Positions 39,864 through 50,000 of a stretch of DNA of 58,910 nt are shown here, piece after piece. The stretch covers positions 1-58,910 of the forward strand of contig CAOKHI010000005.1 in assembly GCA_948468275.1 (NCBI GenBank), written 5' to 3'. Within the stretch, counting starts at the first letter, position 1, and each line of letters opens with the position of its first letter. The notes under the pieces are model-generated. The model worked only from the letters and a program-made list of their open reading frames with translations, was not told the DNA's origin and ran no database searches. The position numbers and the translations under genes are program-made. The DNA comes from an uncultured Clostridium sp. (GTDB taxonomy: Bacteria > Bacillota > Clostridia > TANB77 > CAG-508).

Positions 39864-40211
39864 TTATCTCTCTGTTTTTTCCCTTTCTTTTTGATTCAAA
39901 CTTCTCAATTTTTTATCTACCATTTGGCTATATTCTTCTAATCCTATTGCTCTTGCTTCTCTTATAGATTGTCTTTTAACATTAAGATTGTCTTTTCTAC
40001 TATCATTGTTATAGTGTTCTATCATTTCTTTTACTTTTTCTTCAGATGTTATATCTTTGAAAATTATTTTGCTCTCTTTTATTTCTAAATTATAACCTTT
40101 TCTTAATAAATAAGCTAAAAAGTATCTTTGCCCCTCATTATCATATTGTTGTAAATTTTCACTATTAAATTGTTGTTTTTCATGATATTCTAATACCTGA
40201 TTATCTTTCAT
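39864..40211 (-). CDS. ICE protein of unknown function
   Basis: 115 residues from ATG 40211. Charged, helical C-terminus (EARAIGLEEYSQMVDKKL). Four bases separate it from the gene upstream, so they form an operon ending at the terminator before parA. Not recognised. Confidence 0.55.
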   Translation of the reverse strand: MKDNQVLEYHEKQQFNSENLQQYDNEGQRYFLAYLLRKGYNLEIKESKIIFKDITSEEKVKEMIEHYNNDSRKDNLNVKRQSIREARAIGLEEYSQMVDKKLRSLNQKEREKTER

Positions 40212-40215
40212 TATT

Positions 40216-40515
40216 TTACCTTGCCCTTTCTTTATTCTTGTTTTTATTAGGTTGCATACGAACTTTAGAGTATATTTCAAATGCTTTATCTTCATCAAAA
40301 CTCTTATCTATTGAAATTGATTTGTTCTCAATAAACTCTTTACTCATTATGAATCTGCCTGTATCAATAAAATTATATCTGCCGTCTTTGTCTTTTCCCA
40401 TATACATGACAGTAATCGGTATTTTTTCTTTGTCATTACATATTGGTATATTGACAGTACAAAACATTCCTTGCTGCAAATTGTTTAGATAATCTATTGC
40501 TTCTTGATTTTCCAA
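40216..40515 (-). CDS. ICE protein of unknown function, beta-rich
   Basis: 99 residues, alternating beta pattern (MFCTVNIPICNDKEKIPITVMYMGKD). Behind AAGGAGGGAG. It is the gene closest to the lysS side of the element. Not recognised. Confidence 0.55.
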   Translation of the reverse strand: MENQEAIDYLNNLQQGMFCTVNIPICNDKEKIPITVMYMGKDKDGRYNFIDTGRFIMSKEFIENKSISIDKSFDEDKAFEIYSKVRMQPNKNKNKERAR

Positions 40516-40543
40516 TTTTCTCCCTCCTTATAATTTTTTGCAC

Positions 40544-40576
40544 TAAAAAAAGCCAACCTTTCGATTGACTTTTTTA
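40544..40576 (-). terminator. Intrinsic terminator between lysS and the ICE
   Basis: AAAGTCAA, 8-nt loop and TTGGCTTT followed by a T-run on the minus strand. It would insulate the first ICE gene from lysS read-through. Confidence 0.75.
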
Positions 40577-40611
40577 GTTATGTATTTTTATACTGCTATT
40601 TTCTTTTTTAG

Positions 40612-40790
40612 CTTATTAAAATCCTTTAAAACTCATTAAATTTTCTAATGCAATTTTAATGCTACCAGATAAAATTTATTGAAATTCATTAGATTTTTTA
40701 TTTTTTCGTATCTAATATAATAATCTCTGTAACTATTGCATTAACTGCCTTTAAGCGTTATTAAAACTTATTAAGATTTATTAAAATTTT
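40612..40790. repeat. Short TTATTAAAA-type direct repeats at the ICE/lysS boundary
   Basis: Variants of [C/G]TTATTAA[A/G]A occur at about 40612, 40632, 40684, and three times in tandem at 10-11 bp spacing from 40757, ending 10 bp from the lysS stop. They may be integrase arm-binding or iteron-like sites. No gene lies in 40516-40799. Confidence 0.4.
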
Positions 40791-40799
40791 TCAAATGTT

Positions 40800-42302
40800 C
40801 TATGCCAAAGGTTTCATGGTTGGAAATAATAATACATCTCTAATTGAAGCTGAATCTGTAAGTAGCATTATTAGCCTATCTATTCCCATTCCAAGTCCAC
40901 CTGTTGGTGGTAATCCAATTTCAAGACTTTGAACAAAATCTTCATCCATCATATTTGCTTCTTCATCTCCTGCTTCTCTTGCTTCTACTTGTTTTTTGAA
41001 TCTTTCATATTGATCTATTGGATCGTTTAACTCTGAATATGCATTTCCATATTCTCTTCCACCTATAAATAATTCAAATCTTTCTGTTAGACGTGGATCT
41101 GATTGTTTTTTCTTGGTTAGTGGTGATACTTCAACTGGATAGTCACATATGAATGTTGGTTGGATTAGTGTTTCTTCTACAAATTCTTCAAAGAACGCAT
41201 TTATTATATGTCCTCTTGTTTTCTTAATATCTTCTACTTGTATATTCTTTTGCTTTGCTAAGTTTATTGCTTCTTCATCTGTATTTATCTTGTTAAAATC
41301 TATTCCTGTTACTTGATTAATTGCATCTATCATAGTCATTCTTTTCCATGATGGTGTTAAATCTATTTGTGTTCCTTGGTATGTAATTTTTGTTGTTCCT
41401 AAAATATTTTGTGCAATTGTTGATACCATCTCTTCTGTTATATCCATCATATCATTATAATCTTCATATGCAGCATATAATTCCATTGATGTAAATTCTG
41501 GATTATGCTTTAAGTCCATTCCTTCATTTCTAAATAGTCTACCTATTTCATATACTTTATCAAATCCACCAACAATTAGTCTTTTTAGGTATAGTTCTGG
41601 TGCTATTCTTAAATACATATCTATTCCTAATGCATTATGATGTGTAACAAATGGTTTTGCTGTTGCTCCTCCTGCTATAGTATTTAAAATTGGTGTTTCT
41701 ACTTCCATATAGCCTTTTTGGTCTAAAAATGTTCTCATTTCTTTTATTATTTTACTACGTAATTCAAATGTTTTTTTAACTTCTGGATTAACTATTAAAT
41801 CTGTATATCTTTGACGATAACGTAAATCTGGATCTTTTAGTCCATGGAATTTTTCTGGAAGCGGTCTTAGTGATTTGGTAAGTAGAGTTACTTGTTTTGC
41901 ATGTACAGATATTTCTTCTGTTTTTGTTTTAAATACAAATCCTGTAATTCCTATTATATCTCCAATATCATATGTTTTAAATTCTTTATATTCTTCTTGT
42001 CCTAAATCATTTATACTAACATAACTTTGTATTTTTTCATCACAGTCTTGAATTGTACAAAAAGATGCTTTTCCCATAATTCTTTTTGCAATTATTCTTC
42101 CACAAACAGTTACATCACTATTTTCTAATTTTTGATAATTTTCTTTTATTGCTTTTGCAGTATGTGTTCTATTAAATTTAGTAATACCAAATGGATCTTT
42201 TCCTTTAGATTGTAGTTCTTCTAATTTTTCTTTTCTAACTTGTATAAGATGATTTATATCCATCTCTTCTATTTGTTCACTATTTTTATTATTTTCATTC
42301 AT
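40800..42302 (-). CDS. lysS: Lysyl-tRNA synthetase (class II)
   Basis: 500 residues, usual length. Anticodon-binding OB domain ([18 protein letters not shown]), class II motif 2 ([14 protein letters not shown]) and motif 3 (GLGMGIDRL), ending LFPTMKPLA. Start at ATG 42302 behind AAGGTGGG. Chromosomal housekeeping gene; its 3' end borders the ICE. Confidence 0.97.
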   Translation of the reverse strand: MNENNKNSEQIEEMDINHLIQVRKEKLEELQSKGKDPFGITKFNRTHTAKAIKENYQKLENSDVTVCGRIIAKRIMGKASFCTIQDCDEKIQSYVSINDLGQEEYKEFKTYDIGDIIGITGFVFKTKTEEISVHAKQVTLLTKSLRPLPEKFHGLKDPDLRYRQRYTDLIVNPEVKKTFELRSKIIKEMRTFLDQKGYMEVETPILNTIAGGATAKPFVTHHNALGIDMYLRIAPELYLKRLIVGGFDKVYEIGRLFRNEGMDLKHNPEFTSMELYAAYEDYNDMMDITEEMVSTIAQNILGTTKITYQGTQIDLTPSWKRMTMIDAINQVTGIDFNKINTDEEAINLAKQKNIQVEDIKKTRGHIINAFFEEFVEETLIQPTFICDYPVEVSPLTKKKQSDPRLTERFELFIGGREYGNAYSELNDPIDQYERFKKQVEAREAGDEEANMMDEDFVQSLEIGLPPTGGLGMGIDRLIMLLTDSASIRDVLLFPTMKPLA

Positions 42303-42442
42303 AATATTTCCCACCTTCTTGTTATAATATATAATTATATCCCACACACTGCTAAATGTAAACATTATGAAGTAATTTTTTTACAATATATTGCAATTTC
42401 AAAACATTTTTTTACAATATATTGTAATTTTAATTATTTAGA

Positions 42443-42483
42443 AAAAAGCAAGGTAATGGCACAGCCATTTACCTTGCTTTTTC
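42443..42483 (-). terminator. Strong intrinsic terminator
   Basis: AAAAAGCAAGGTAAATGGC paired with GCCATTACCTTGCTTTTTT (one bulge), starting one base past the stop of the 3D-domain gene. 42303-42442 holds no gene. Confidence 0.9.
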
Positions 42484-43173
42484 TTACATTACTTTTACGT
42501 AATACTCTCCCATTGGGAAATTACATGCCTCTTCGTGTGTTGTAAAATAAATGTCTATTCTGTTTCCTACTATCTGCGAGCCTCTATCTTCTACAACATA
42601 TTCACCAAGTTTTGCAATTTTTATGTGTGTACCAAATTCATACTGTGGATCCATTGCAACAGTATAATTTGCAGTTGCTATTGCTCCTGATGCTGTTTGT
42701 CCACGAATACCTTCTATATTGCAACACGTATAACATGGGCAATATGCTGTAATTTCAAATATAACATATGATGATAGTTCTTCTGAAATTTTTTCATATT
42801 GCTCTTTTGCTTCATCAAATTCAGATGAAAACATTGAAAATTCTGCAAATCCTTGCTCGATTTCATCTATCATACCTCTTGCTGTATGTAGTTGCTCCCT
42901 AGCATTTGCTATTTCTTCTGATTCTAACGCATTTGTTGCATCACTGATACACGTTTTAAACTGTTGCACTTTTTCAATTATCACACCTTCTTGATATGCT
43001 GTATTTACTTGTATATCTTCGTTTTGTGGTAATTGTGGTTCTTTCGTCTGCTCTAGCTGTTGTTCTTGCTGAATATGTGTAGAATTTTGTGCACATACAT
43101 CTATTACTTCATGTGCAATTCCTGATAGCAAGTTTAATGCTAAAGCATAGGATAGTATTACTGTAGTGTCCAA
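42484..43173 (-). CDS. 3D-domain protein (cell-wall associated)
   Basis: 229 residues, TTG start behind GGAGGT. An N-terminal hydrophobic segment, a Gln/Glu-rich coiled coil (about 60-125) and a C-terminal 3D domain with FEITAYCPC, SGAIATANYTVAMDP, and D-R-G (VVEDRG) plus IDIYF. The three conserved aspartates give the fold its name; such proteins are linked to peptidoglycan cleavage. Extra cysteines (CPCYTCC) stand out. Confidence 0.8.
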   Translation of the reverse strand: MDTTVILSYALALNLLSGIAHEVIDVCAQNSTHIQQEQQLEQTKEPQLPQNEDIQVNTAYQEGVIIEKVQQFKTCISDATNALESEEIANAREQLHTARGMIDEIEQGFAEFSMFSSEFDEAKEQYEKISEELSSYVIFEITAYCPCYTCCNIEGIRGQTASGAIATANYTVAMDPQYEFGTHIKIAKLGEYVVEDRGSQIVGNRIDIYFTTHEEACNFPMGEYYVKVM

Positions 43174-43357
43174 TGGTATCTACCTCCATCTCTTTGTTTT
43201 TTTATGTATAATAAACTTCGTGCAAAATTAAACTTTATAAGATAAATGGAGTATACTAGTACCTATTCTTCCATTTTTCTTCAGCTTAATTAAACACGAA
43301 GATATTTTTAAAAAATATTTTATTATTTTAACATATTTTTTTATTAAAGTCTATACA

Positions 43358-44074
43358 TTAACATAAATTTTTTACCTCACAATCTTTAAGATACCTCCAT
43401 TGTCCTATTTTCAAATCTTTTACATTAATTCCTGCAATTTTGCTTCTATGTAATGCAATTACTTTATATCCTACTACCTCACACATTTTCCTCACTTCTC
43501 TATTTCTCCCCTCATGTATACTAATTTCTATTCTAGATATATCTTTTTCTTTATCTATCTTTAATATTTTAACTTTTGCAGGGCTTGTTTTATAATCTTC
43601 TATTTCTACTCCTTTTTCTAATTTTTCTATTGCATCTTTTTTAATTTCTCCTTTAATAGTTACTGTATATGTTTTTTCTATTTCATATTTAGGATGTGTT
43701 ACTTTATATACTAAATCTCCATCATTGGTTAGTATTAATGCTCCTGATGTATACATATCTAATCTTCCTACTGGTACTAACCTTTGTTTTACCCCTTTTA
43801 CTAAATCTAACACTGTATCTCTATTAAATTGATCTTTTGCAGTTGTTACATATCCAATAGGCTTATTTAATAAAATATATACTTTTTCTTCTTTTTCATT
43901 CTTTATAACTTTACCATTAAATTTTACGATATCTATTTTAGGATCTATTTTATCTCCTAATTTTGCAATTTTATTATTAATTTCTACTTCTTCATTTAAA
44001 ATATATTCTTCACATTTTCTTCTTGATGCTATTCCCATATCTGCCATATATTTTTGTAATCTTATTTGTTCCAT
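43358..44074 (-). CDS. rluB: Pseudouridine synthase, RsuA/RluB family
   Basis: 238 residues. N-terminal S4 domain (RLQKYMADMGIASRRKCEEYI), then the catalytic motif GRLDMYTSGALILTNDG containing the active-site Asp, and NREVRKMCE. It modifies 23S (RluB) or 16S (RsuA) rRNA; the symbol is the likelier choice. Eleven bases separate it from the next gene. The 183-bp gap upstream of 43358 (43174-43357) has no visible gene. Confidence 0.88.
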   Translation of the reverse strand: MEQIRLQKYMADMGIASRRKCEEYILNEEVEINNKIAKLGDKIDPKIDIVKFNGKVIKNEKEEKVYILLNKPIGYVTTAKDQFNRDTVLDLVKGVKQRLVPVGRLDMYTSGALILTNDGDLVYKVTHPKYEIEKTYTVTIKGEIKKDAIEKLEKGVEIEDYKTSPAKVKILKIDKEKDISRIEISIHEGRNREVRKMCEVVGYKVIALHRSKIAGINVKDLKIGQWRYLKDCEVKNLC

Positions 44075-44084
44075 TTCTTTCTCC

Positions 44085-44987
44085 CTATACTATTTTTTCT
44101 AAAATATCTAAAAAATATTTTGGTAATGGTGCTTCTAAGTTCATTTGTTTTTTGTTGTTAGGATGTGTAAATACTAATTTTGATGCATGTAACATTTGTC
44201 CAACTACTCCAAATTCATTTTTTCCATTTGAATATACTGTATCTCCTATAATAGGATAGCCAATTTGTGACATATGTACTCTTATTTGATGAGTTCGTCC
44301 TGTTTCTATTTTTATTTCTAATAAGGTATATTTATCATATCTTTTTATTACTTTAAAATGTGTTATCGCATTTTTTCCATTTTTGGATACAGCCATCTTT
44401 TTTCTGTCTTTTGTGCTTCTTGCTATTGGCATATTTATTGTTGCTTCATTTTCTTTTATAACTCCTCTTACTAAGGCTATATACGTTTTTTTTATTTGCC
44501 TGTTTTTTATTTGCTCACTTAAATTAATATGTGCTATATCATTTTTGGCAATTATTATTAAGCCCGATGTGTCTTTATCTAATCTGTGTACTATTCCTGG
44601 CCTAATTTCACCACCAATTCCAGATAAACTATCTTTACATATAGCCATTATGGCATTAACTAAAGTTCCATCTAGATTCCCATTTGCTGGATGTACTACT
44701 AATCCTTTTTGTTTATTTACTACTATTATATCATCATCTTCATATATTATATCTAGTGGAATATTTTGTGGCTTTAAATCTATTTGTTTAGGTTCGTCTT
44801 CATAAATTTGTATATTATCGCCAACACTTACTTTATATGATGCTTTTTGTGCTTTATTATTTACTAATACTTTTTCATCTTCAATTAATCTTTGTATATT
44901 AGTTCTTGATAAATTTTGAAATTTAGTTGCTAATGCTTTATCTAATCTTAGGTTTAAGTAATTACTATCTACTATAAAATGCTTCAC
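44085..44987 (-). CDS. rluD: Pseudouridine synthase, RluD family
   Basis: 300 residues. S4 domain at the N-terminus, catalytic HRLDKDTSGLIIIAK with the nucleophilic Asp, KTYIALV and RTHQIRVHM. It modifies 23S rRNA. The usual lspA-rluD neighbourhood is present, with tagA between them. Confidence 0.92.
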   Translation of the reverse strand: MKHFIVDSNYLNLRLDKALATKFQNLSRTNIQRLIEDEKVLVNNKAQKASYKVSVGDNIQIYEDEPKQIDLKPQNIPLDIIYEDDDIIVVNKQKGLVVHPANGNLDGTLVNAIMAICKDSLSGIGGEIRPGIVHRLDKDTSGLIIIAKNDIAHINLSEQIKNRQIKKTYIALVRGVIKENEATINMPIARSTKDRKKMAVSKNGKNAITHFKVIKRYDKYTLLEIKIETGRTHQIRVHMSQIGYPIIGDTVYSNGKNEFGVVGQMLHASKLVFTHPNNKKQMNLEAPLPKYFLDILEKIV

Positions 44988-45004
44988 AATCTTCCACCCA
45001 CTTA

Positions 45005-45763
45005 TTATATTATATCAAATTTTCCTTTTGTTTTATCTTTTGCAAATATTACTTTTAATAAATATATTGGTAATACACTTTGTCTTACTATTCTTTTTGG
45101 CTCTTTTGCTAATCTCCATAACCATTCCATACCTATTTTTTGAATCCATTTTGGTGCTCTTTTAATTTTTCCTGCTTCATAATCATATGTTCCTCCTTGT
45201 CCTGCTGCAATATCTACTTTTAGCTCATTTTTGTGTTTAGCTATCCATTTTTCTTGTTTTGGTGCACCTAATGCTACAAATAATATATTGGGTTGTAATT
45301 GATTTATTTCTTTTATTATCTCTTTTTCCACATTTTCATCAAAAAAACCATCATGAAATCCCACTATATTTACATTTGGGTATATCTTTAAAAGATTTTC
45401 TTTAGCTTTTTGTGCTATTCCTGGCTCTCCACCTAATAAATATATAGAATATCCTTTTTTGTCTGATAATTCTATTACTTTTCTAAAATATGCTTGTCCT
45501 GGTATTCTTTCTGGAAAAGACTTTTTTTGAAGTTTTGCACCTATTATAACTCCTATGCTATCTGGTGTTGAAAGACTACTTTGTTTTAGTATATTAAAAA
45601 ATTCTTCATCTTTTTGTGCACTCATTATAAATTCTACATTTGGAGCAAATACCATTTTGCATGTTTTGTTACTTTCTTTTATTAGCTTTTCTGTTATTTC
45701 TCCCACATTATTTGTCGTTACTCTGTCTATCGGTACTCCTAGTATGGTTATTAAATCTCTCAT
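45005..45763 (-). CDS. tagA: WecG/TagA/CpsF-family glycosyltransferase
   Basis: 252 residues with the family pattern APNVEF, STPDSIGVI, YLLGGEPGIAQKAKENL, PNILFVALGAPKQEKW and GGTYDYEAGKIKRAPKW. It transfers N-acetylmannosamine-type sugars in teichoic acid or capsule synthesis. The start overlaps lspA by 56 bp. Confidence 0.92.
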   Translation of the reverse strand: MRDLITILGVPIDRVTTNNVGEITEKLIKESNKTCKMVFAPNVEFIMSAQKDEEFFNILKQSSLSTPDSIGVIIGAKLQKKSFPERIPGQAYFRKVIELSDKKGYSIYLLGGEPGIAQKAKENLLKIYPNVNIVGFHDGFFDENVEKEIIKEINQLQPNILFVALGAPKQEKWIAKHKNELKVDIAAGQGGTYDYEAGKIKRAPKWIQKIGMEWLWRLAKEPKRIVRQSVLPIYLLKVIFAKDKTKGKFDII

Positions 45764-46259
45764 ATTCTACTCCTTTATTTTGCTTTATTTCTTTATATGT
45801 ATTTTGAGCAAAAACAAATGCTAAGGCTATCCACCCTAATGTTATACATATATCTGCAAAATTAAATTTCGGAAAATTTGTGCTTGGAAACATACTTATA
45901 AAATCTACAACAAATCCTCTTGCAATTCTGTCTATTAAATTTCCAAATCCACCTGCAAGTATTACTAGTAATATATTTAGAGTTACTTTGTCTATTAAAT
46001 CTCTTTGTAAATATATAAATCTTATTATTATTCCTAAAACTACAAAATTTGTAATTATAAACATTGGAGTACTGTTTTGTCCTACTCCAAATGCTCCCCC
46101 TTTATTTTCTACATATGTAATTTCTAAAATATTAGGTATTATAGTGGTTTCAAATCCTGTTTTTATTATTATGTATTTACTTATTTGGTCTAATGTAATT
46201 ATTATAGAAACTACTATAATAGAGTACACCAATATTTTATTATTTTTTATTTTTTCCAT
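45708..46259 (-). CDS. lspA: Signal peptidase II (lipoprotein)
   Basis: 183 residues with four membrane helices and both catalytic aspartate motifs (GGFGNLIDRI and FNFADICI), plus VENKGGAFG. The C-terminal about 25 residues, overlapping tagA, are longer than usual. Confidence 0.93.
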   Translation of the reverse strand: MEKIKNNKILVYSIIVVSIIITLDQISKYIIIKTGFETTIIPNILEITYVENKGGAFGVGQNSTPMFIITNFVVLGIIIRFIYLQRDLIDKVTLNILLVILAGGFGNLIDRIARGFVVDFISMFPSTNFPKFNFADICITLGWIALAFVFAQNTYKEIKQNKGVEYERFNNHTRSTDRQSNDK

Positions 46260-46283
46260 TTAACTTACTCCTGTTTTTTATCC

Positions 46284-47939
46284 TTATATGTTGTTTTTGT
46301 GATTTAATCTTTCATATATAACGAAGTTGTCATCATTATATAACAATTTGTAGTTTTCATCTCTAGATAAAAATAAGTTTAATTTAGCATTTTTAAATAT
46401 TATAATATGTGTAAAGTTGTATTTATCAAATATTGTTTCATAATATGTATTTATACTAGATACATTTATAAAGTCTGTAAATATGTCTTTATTCTTATCT
46501 TTATTGAACTCTGGCGTATATAAATCTGCTCTTGAATCTATGAAAACTGGTATATCTTTGTATAATAAGTAGCTTCCGTAATTGTATTCATTATATAATT
46601 TTATGTTTTGAACATCTAAGTTATTTTTTATAAATTCTGTTGCTTCTACTGGATATGAACTTTCACTTACAAATTTACTTCTAGCTTGTGGTCTAAATGT
46701 TATTATGCTACATAGTACTATTACTAAAACTGTTATAGCTTTTCCATACCAACTTACACTATGTTTTATCATTTGCTCTGTTCCTTGTGGATCATACTTA
46801 TTAAATAAACTACATATTAATCTATTTACAGGTATTACTCCAATTAATGCAAGTAAAGATAACTGTCTTCTCGACATTAATGCAAGTACTGTTAATCCTC
46901 CTAATAAAAATAAATCTCTTAATTTTATTTTAGTATCTGTAAAAATTAATACAGATAGTGAAATTGCAAGTATTGCTAAAGTATATTTTGATTGTATTAA
47001 TACCATTGGCAAATGTTCATTTATACTTTTTGTTGTATTTCCTTTCATTGTATTTAAAAGATATGTATATGGTGTATCTCCAAGAGGTGTTAATAGTCCT
47101 GTAAATACACATATTATTGCAATAACAATTAACCATTTTGTAGCATCTTGTCTTTCTACTTTTACTTTATATGGATTTTTTCTTCGTTTTTCTTGGTTGT
47201 TTATATATTTATTAAATCTTTCTTTTAATGCATTACTTTGTAATTCTAATTTTGCAATTTTCTCCTCATTACCTGTTTTTTTAGATAATTTCTTTATTTT
47301 AAATGTTATAGACTTAAGCATAATTTTATATATCAAATGCATATCAAGTACTACTGTAATTAGATATTCTGCTATATATGGTAAAAATAATATAAAGTAA
47401 AAAGGCCATACAGCAAGATGTACATTTGCTATTATTATAGGAATTATAATAAGTCCTACAGCATATCTTTTCTTTTTAGTTTCTAAAAATGATTCTATAA
47501 AATATAATGTTATTGCAAACAATATAAATGTTACAAGTTGAGCTCTTGCTGCAATAAATGCTTTTAGTATACACATTACTCCTAATGTTAATACAAATGA
47601 TGTTAAATCATTTTTTACTATTTTTCTATTTGTATAATATATAGTTAATCCCAATATACAAGATAATATGATAGTAGATATATATATACCAAGCATTCCA
47701 CCTACTTTATATATTAAGTATATTCCAACATCATATAACCAATGTGGATATGTATATGGAATTTCATGAAATGAAAATGGATCTTGGCTCATATCTATTC
47801 CATTTTCTAAAATATGTTCTCCTATTTTTATTGTATAAAATGTATCATTTTGTAATGATATTGGTGTTAATGCAAAGCAAAAAATCATTATACATATAAC
47901 AGCTAATACATTAAATTTTATTTTAACTTTTTTGTCCAT
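46284..47939 (-). CDS. Polytopic membrane protein of unknown function
   Basis: 551 residues with about ten hydrophobic helices and a basic cytoplasmic loop near 200-265. The C-terminal soluble part has the segment YNEYNYGSYLLYKDIPVFIDSRADLY, seen in uncharacterised glycosyltransferase-C-like membrane proteins. Function not assignable. Confidence 0.7.
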   Translation of the reverse strand: MDKKVKIKFNVLAVICIMIFCFALTPISLQNDTFYTIKIGEHILENGIDMSQDPFSFHEIPYTYPHWLYDVGIYLIYKVGGMLGIYISTIILSCILGLTIYYTNRKIVKNDLTSFVLTLGVMCILKAFIAARAQLVTFILFAITLYFIESFLETKKKRYAVGLIIIPIIIANVHLAVWPFYFILFLPYIAEYLITVVLDMHLIYKIMLKSITFKIKKLSKKTGNEEKIAKLELQSNALKERFNKYINNQEKRRKNPYKVKVERQDATKWLIVIAIICVFTGLLTPLGDTPYTYLLNTMKGNTTKSINEHLPMVLIQSKYTLAILAISLSVLIFTDTKIKLRDLFLLGGLTVLALMSRRQLSLLALIGVIPVNRLICSLFNKYDPQGTEQMIKHSVSWYGKAITVLVIVLCSIITFRPQARSKFVSESSYPVEATEFIKNNLDVQNIKLYNEYNYGSYLLYKDIPVFIDSRADLYTPEFNKDKNKDIFTDFINVSSINTYYETIFDKYNFTHIIIFKNAKLNLFLSRDENYKLLYNDDNFVIYERLNHKNNI

Positions 47940-47986
47940 TTATTTCTACTCCTCTATTTTTTATTTTATAATGTTTGTATTATATC

Positions 47987-48026
47987 AAAAAATAGTTAAA
48001 AAGAATAGTTCTTTTTAACTATTTTT
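47987..48026. terminator. Bidirectional intrinsic terminator
   Basis: AAAAATAGTTAAAAAG, 7-nt loop and CTTTTTAACTATTTTT. It terminates the gene represented by the YlmC-like fragment. Confidence 0.85.
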
Positions 48027-48080
48027 AAGGCAAATATTACAGTTTTATTGTTTCTTATATAAAAATCTTCAAAGAGCTTG

Positions 48081-48177
48081 CTATATTTCTACTAATATTA
48101 TATCATCACCAATACATTTTATATTTTTCCATGGTATAACTATATCATTATTTCCAGAAAACATATTTAATATCTTG
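48081..48177 (-). pseudogene. C-terminal fragment of a YlmC/YmxH-family gene, interrupted by the serine-integrase element
   Basis: The frame K-I-L-N-M-F-S, then NDIVIPWKNIKCIGDDIILVE, then TAG matches the C-terminus of the PRC-barrel YlmC/YmxH sporulation proteins. It begins within the 3' end of the integrase gene, with no start codon or N-terminus. The N-terminal part should lie beyond the right window edge if the element is inserted in the gene. Confidence 0.7.
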
Positions 48178-49933
48178 TTACTCCCGTGGTACAATTATAG
48201 AGGTCGTGGTTCAAAGATTGATAACTGTTCTCTTTTGTAGAATGCTCATTGTTATCATTGCTACACAATAGATACTTTTCATTGTCTATAATATATTCTT
48301 GTTTTTCTTGCTTTCCTAGATTTCCTTCTAGTGTAACTGGCTCTCCTATTTTAAAATATATTTCGAGTTTTATATGCTTTCTATCTCCATTTACTTTTGA
48401 CACATATATTTTATCTATTAATAGTTTTATTAAATCTTCTACATTTTCATCTATTTTTATTTCTTTTTCTAATGCTCCTTTTATCTGTTTCATATTATCT
48501 TCTATAGAAGATAGATTTTCTTTTTCTTCTTTTAGTTCTTTTATTTTTTCCTGCTGTTTTGCTATCTCTTTATTTAACTCTTCGTTTCTTTTGTAAAACT
48601 CTTCATCAGATAATAAATTTTTAATTGTAAGTTCTAGTAACTTATCCTTTTTTGCTTGTATCACATTTATATCACTTTCTACATTTGATATCTCACTATC
48701 AAAATCTTTTGTGAAATTATATTTCTTATACATACTTAATAGATCTTTTATGATTTCTTCCTTATTATCTAGAAATTTACTTAAAACCACCTTTAAAATG
48801 TCTACCAACTCTGATTCTTGTATAATTGGGCTTTCACATTCCTTTAGTCCATGTGTGATATATCTACTACATGCCCACGCAGGTTTATTTGACCTCTTAG
48901 CTCCAGATATTCTATTATATCCTGGCATATGTTCTTCTCCTTCGTGTTCTTTACAAAAAATTAGCCCACTAAGAGCATATCTACTTTTAAATACATCCTT
49001 ATTCTCTACTTTATTTAAGAGACTTTCTGATTTCTTTTCTAAAATATTGTTACACTTTTCCCATAGTTCTTCTGAAACAATGGGCGGTATATTTTCTTTA
49101 CATTCAAATACTTGCCATTCTTCCTTTGGCATCTTTTGTGCTTTATGTAACTTGTAATCTACTACTTTTACAGTTCCTGTTCTGTAATATCCTTTATATT
49201 TAGGGTTTCTTATAATTCTTCTTAATGTTTGTGATGATATAGGTGTTCCATTTTTTCCTATGTATCCCTTTTGTTTAAAATACTCCGATATTTTATAAAA
49301 TCCCATTTCTCCTCTTGAATATATTTCAAATAATTCTCTTATCATTTTTGCTTCTTCTTCACATATAACCAATTTTGTTTTATCTTTTCTATATCCAAAT
49401 ATATTGTTATTTCCTAAAACTCTTTTCTTTTCAACAGATCTACTAAATCCAAACTTAACTCTTTCTGATAATTTTCTTACTTCATCTTGTGCCACACTTG
49501 CCATAATTGCTAACCTTAATTCAGAATCTGGCATAGCAGTATTAATATTATCAGATTTAAAATAGACACCTACACCATTTTCTAATAGTTTTTGGGTATA
49601 AGCAATACTATCTAAAGTATTTCTTGCAAAACGTGTTACTTCTTTTGTAAGTATTAAATCAAACTTTCCCTTTTTGCTATCCGCTATCATTCTTTTAAAA
49701 GAATCTCTTTTATTTACACTTGTACCACTTATACCCTCGTCTACATATCCTTCAACATATGTCCAGTTAGAGACTTCCTTTATATGCTTTTCAAAATAAA
49801 AAACTTGATTACTTAATGAATTCAACTGCTCATCTTTTTCACTTGATACTCTTGCATAATATGTAACTCTTAATGGTAAATCATATACATTCTTACCATT
49901 AGCCATTTCTTTTCTCATAGTATATAAATCCAT
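48167..49933 (-). CDS. Large serine recombinase (integrase)
   Basis: 588 residues. The catalytic domain has Ser30 in YYARVSS, EGISGTS, and TRFARN. A recombinase domain follows (GYRKDKTKLVICEEEA), then a zinc ribbon (FCKEHEG, then WACSR and KECES) and a long coiled coil (about 410-490). It ends exactly at the broken YlmC-like gene, as expected for an integrase at its attachment site. It would excise and integrate the right-hand element without host factors. Confidence 0.93.
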   Translation of the reverse strand: MDLYTMRKEMANGKNVYDLPLRVTYYARVSSEKDEQLNSLSNQVFYFEKHIKEVSNWTYVEGYVDEGISGTSVNKRDSFKRMIADSKKGKFDLILTKEVTRFARNTLDSIAYTQKLLENGVGVYFKSDNINTAMPDSELRLAIMASVAQDEVRKLSERVKFGFSRSVEKKRVLGNNNIFGYRKDKTKLVICEEEAKMIRELFEIYSRGEMGFYKISEYFKQKGYIGKNGTPISSQTLRRIIRNPKYKGYYRTGTVKVVDYKLHKAQKMPKEEWQVFECKENIPPIVSEELWEKCNNILEKKSESLLNKVENKDVFKSRYALSGLIFCKEHEGEEHMPGYNRISGAKRSNKPAWACSRYITHGLKECESPIIQESELVDILKVVLSKFLDNKEEIIKDLLSMYKKYNFTKDFDSEISNVESDINVIQAKKDKLLELTIKNLLSDEEFYKRNEELNKEIAKQQEKIKELKEEKENLSSIEDNMKQIKGALEKEIKIDENVEDLIKLLIDKIYVSKVNGDRKHIKLEIYFKIGEPVTLEGNLGKQEKQEYIIDNEKYLLCSNDNNEHSTKENSYQSLNHDLYNCTTGVTRY

Positions 49934-50000
49934 ATTTTTATCTCCTTTCTTAAAGTATCTTTATAGGTACAATTATTATATAATTGTTTTTGTTGTATGT

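Noticed and set aside
5712..40515. The ICE as a decayed, inactivated element
   Set aside because: Decay gives mixed stops, deletions and frameshifts of both signs. Here only one lesion type is seen, always before glycine, and all domains are otherwise intact.
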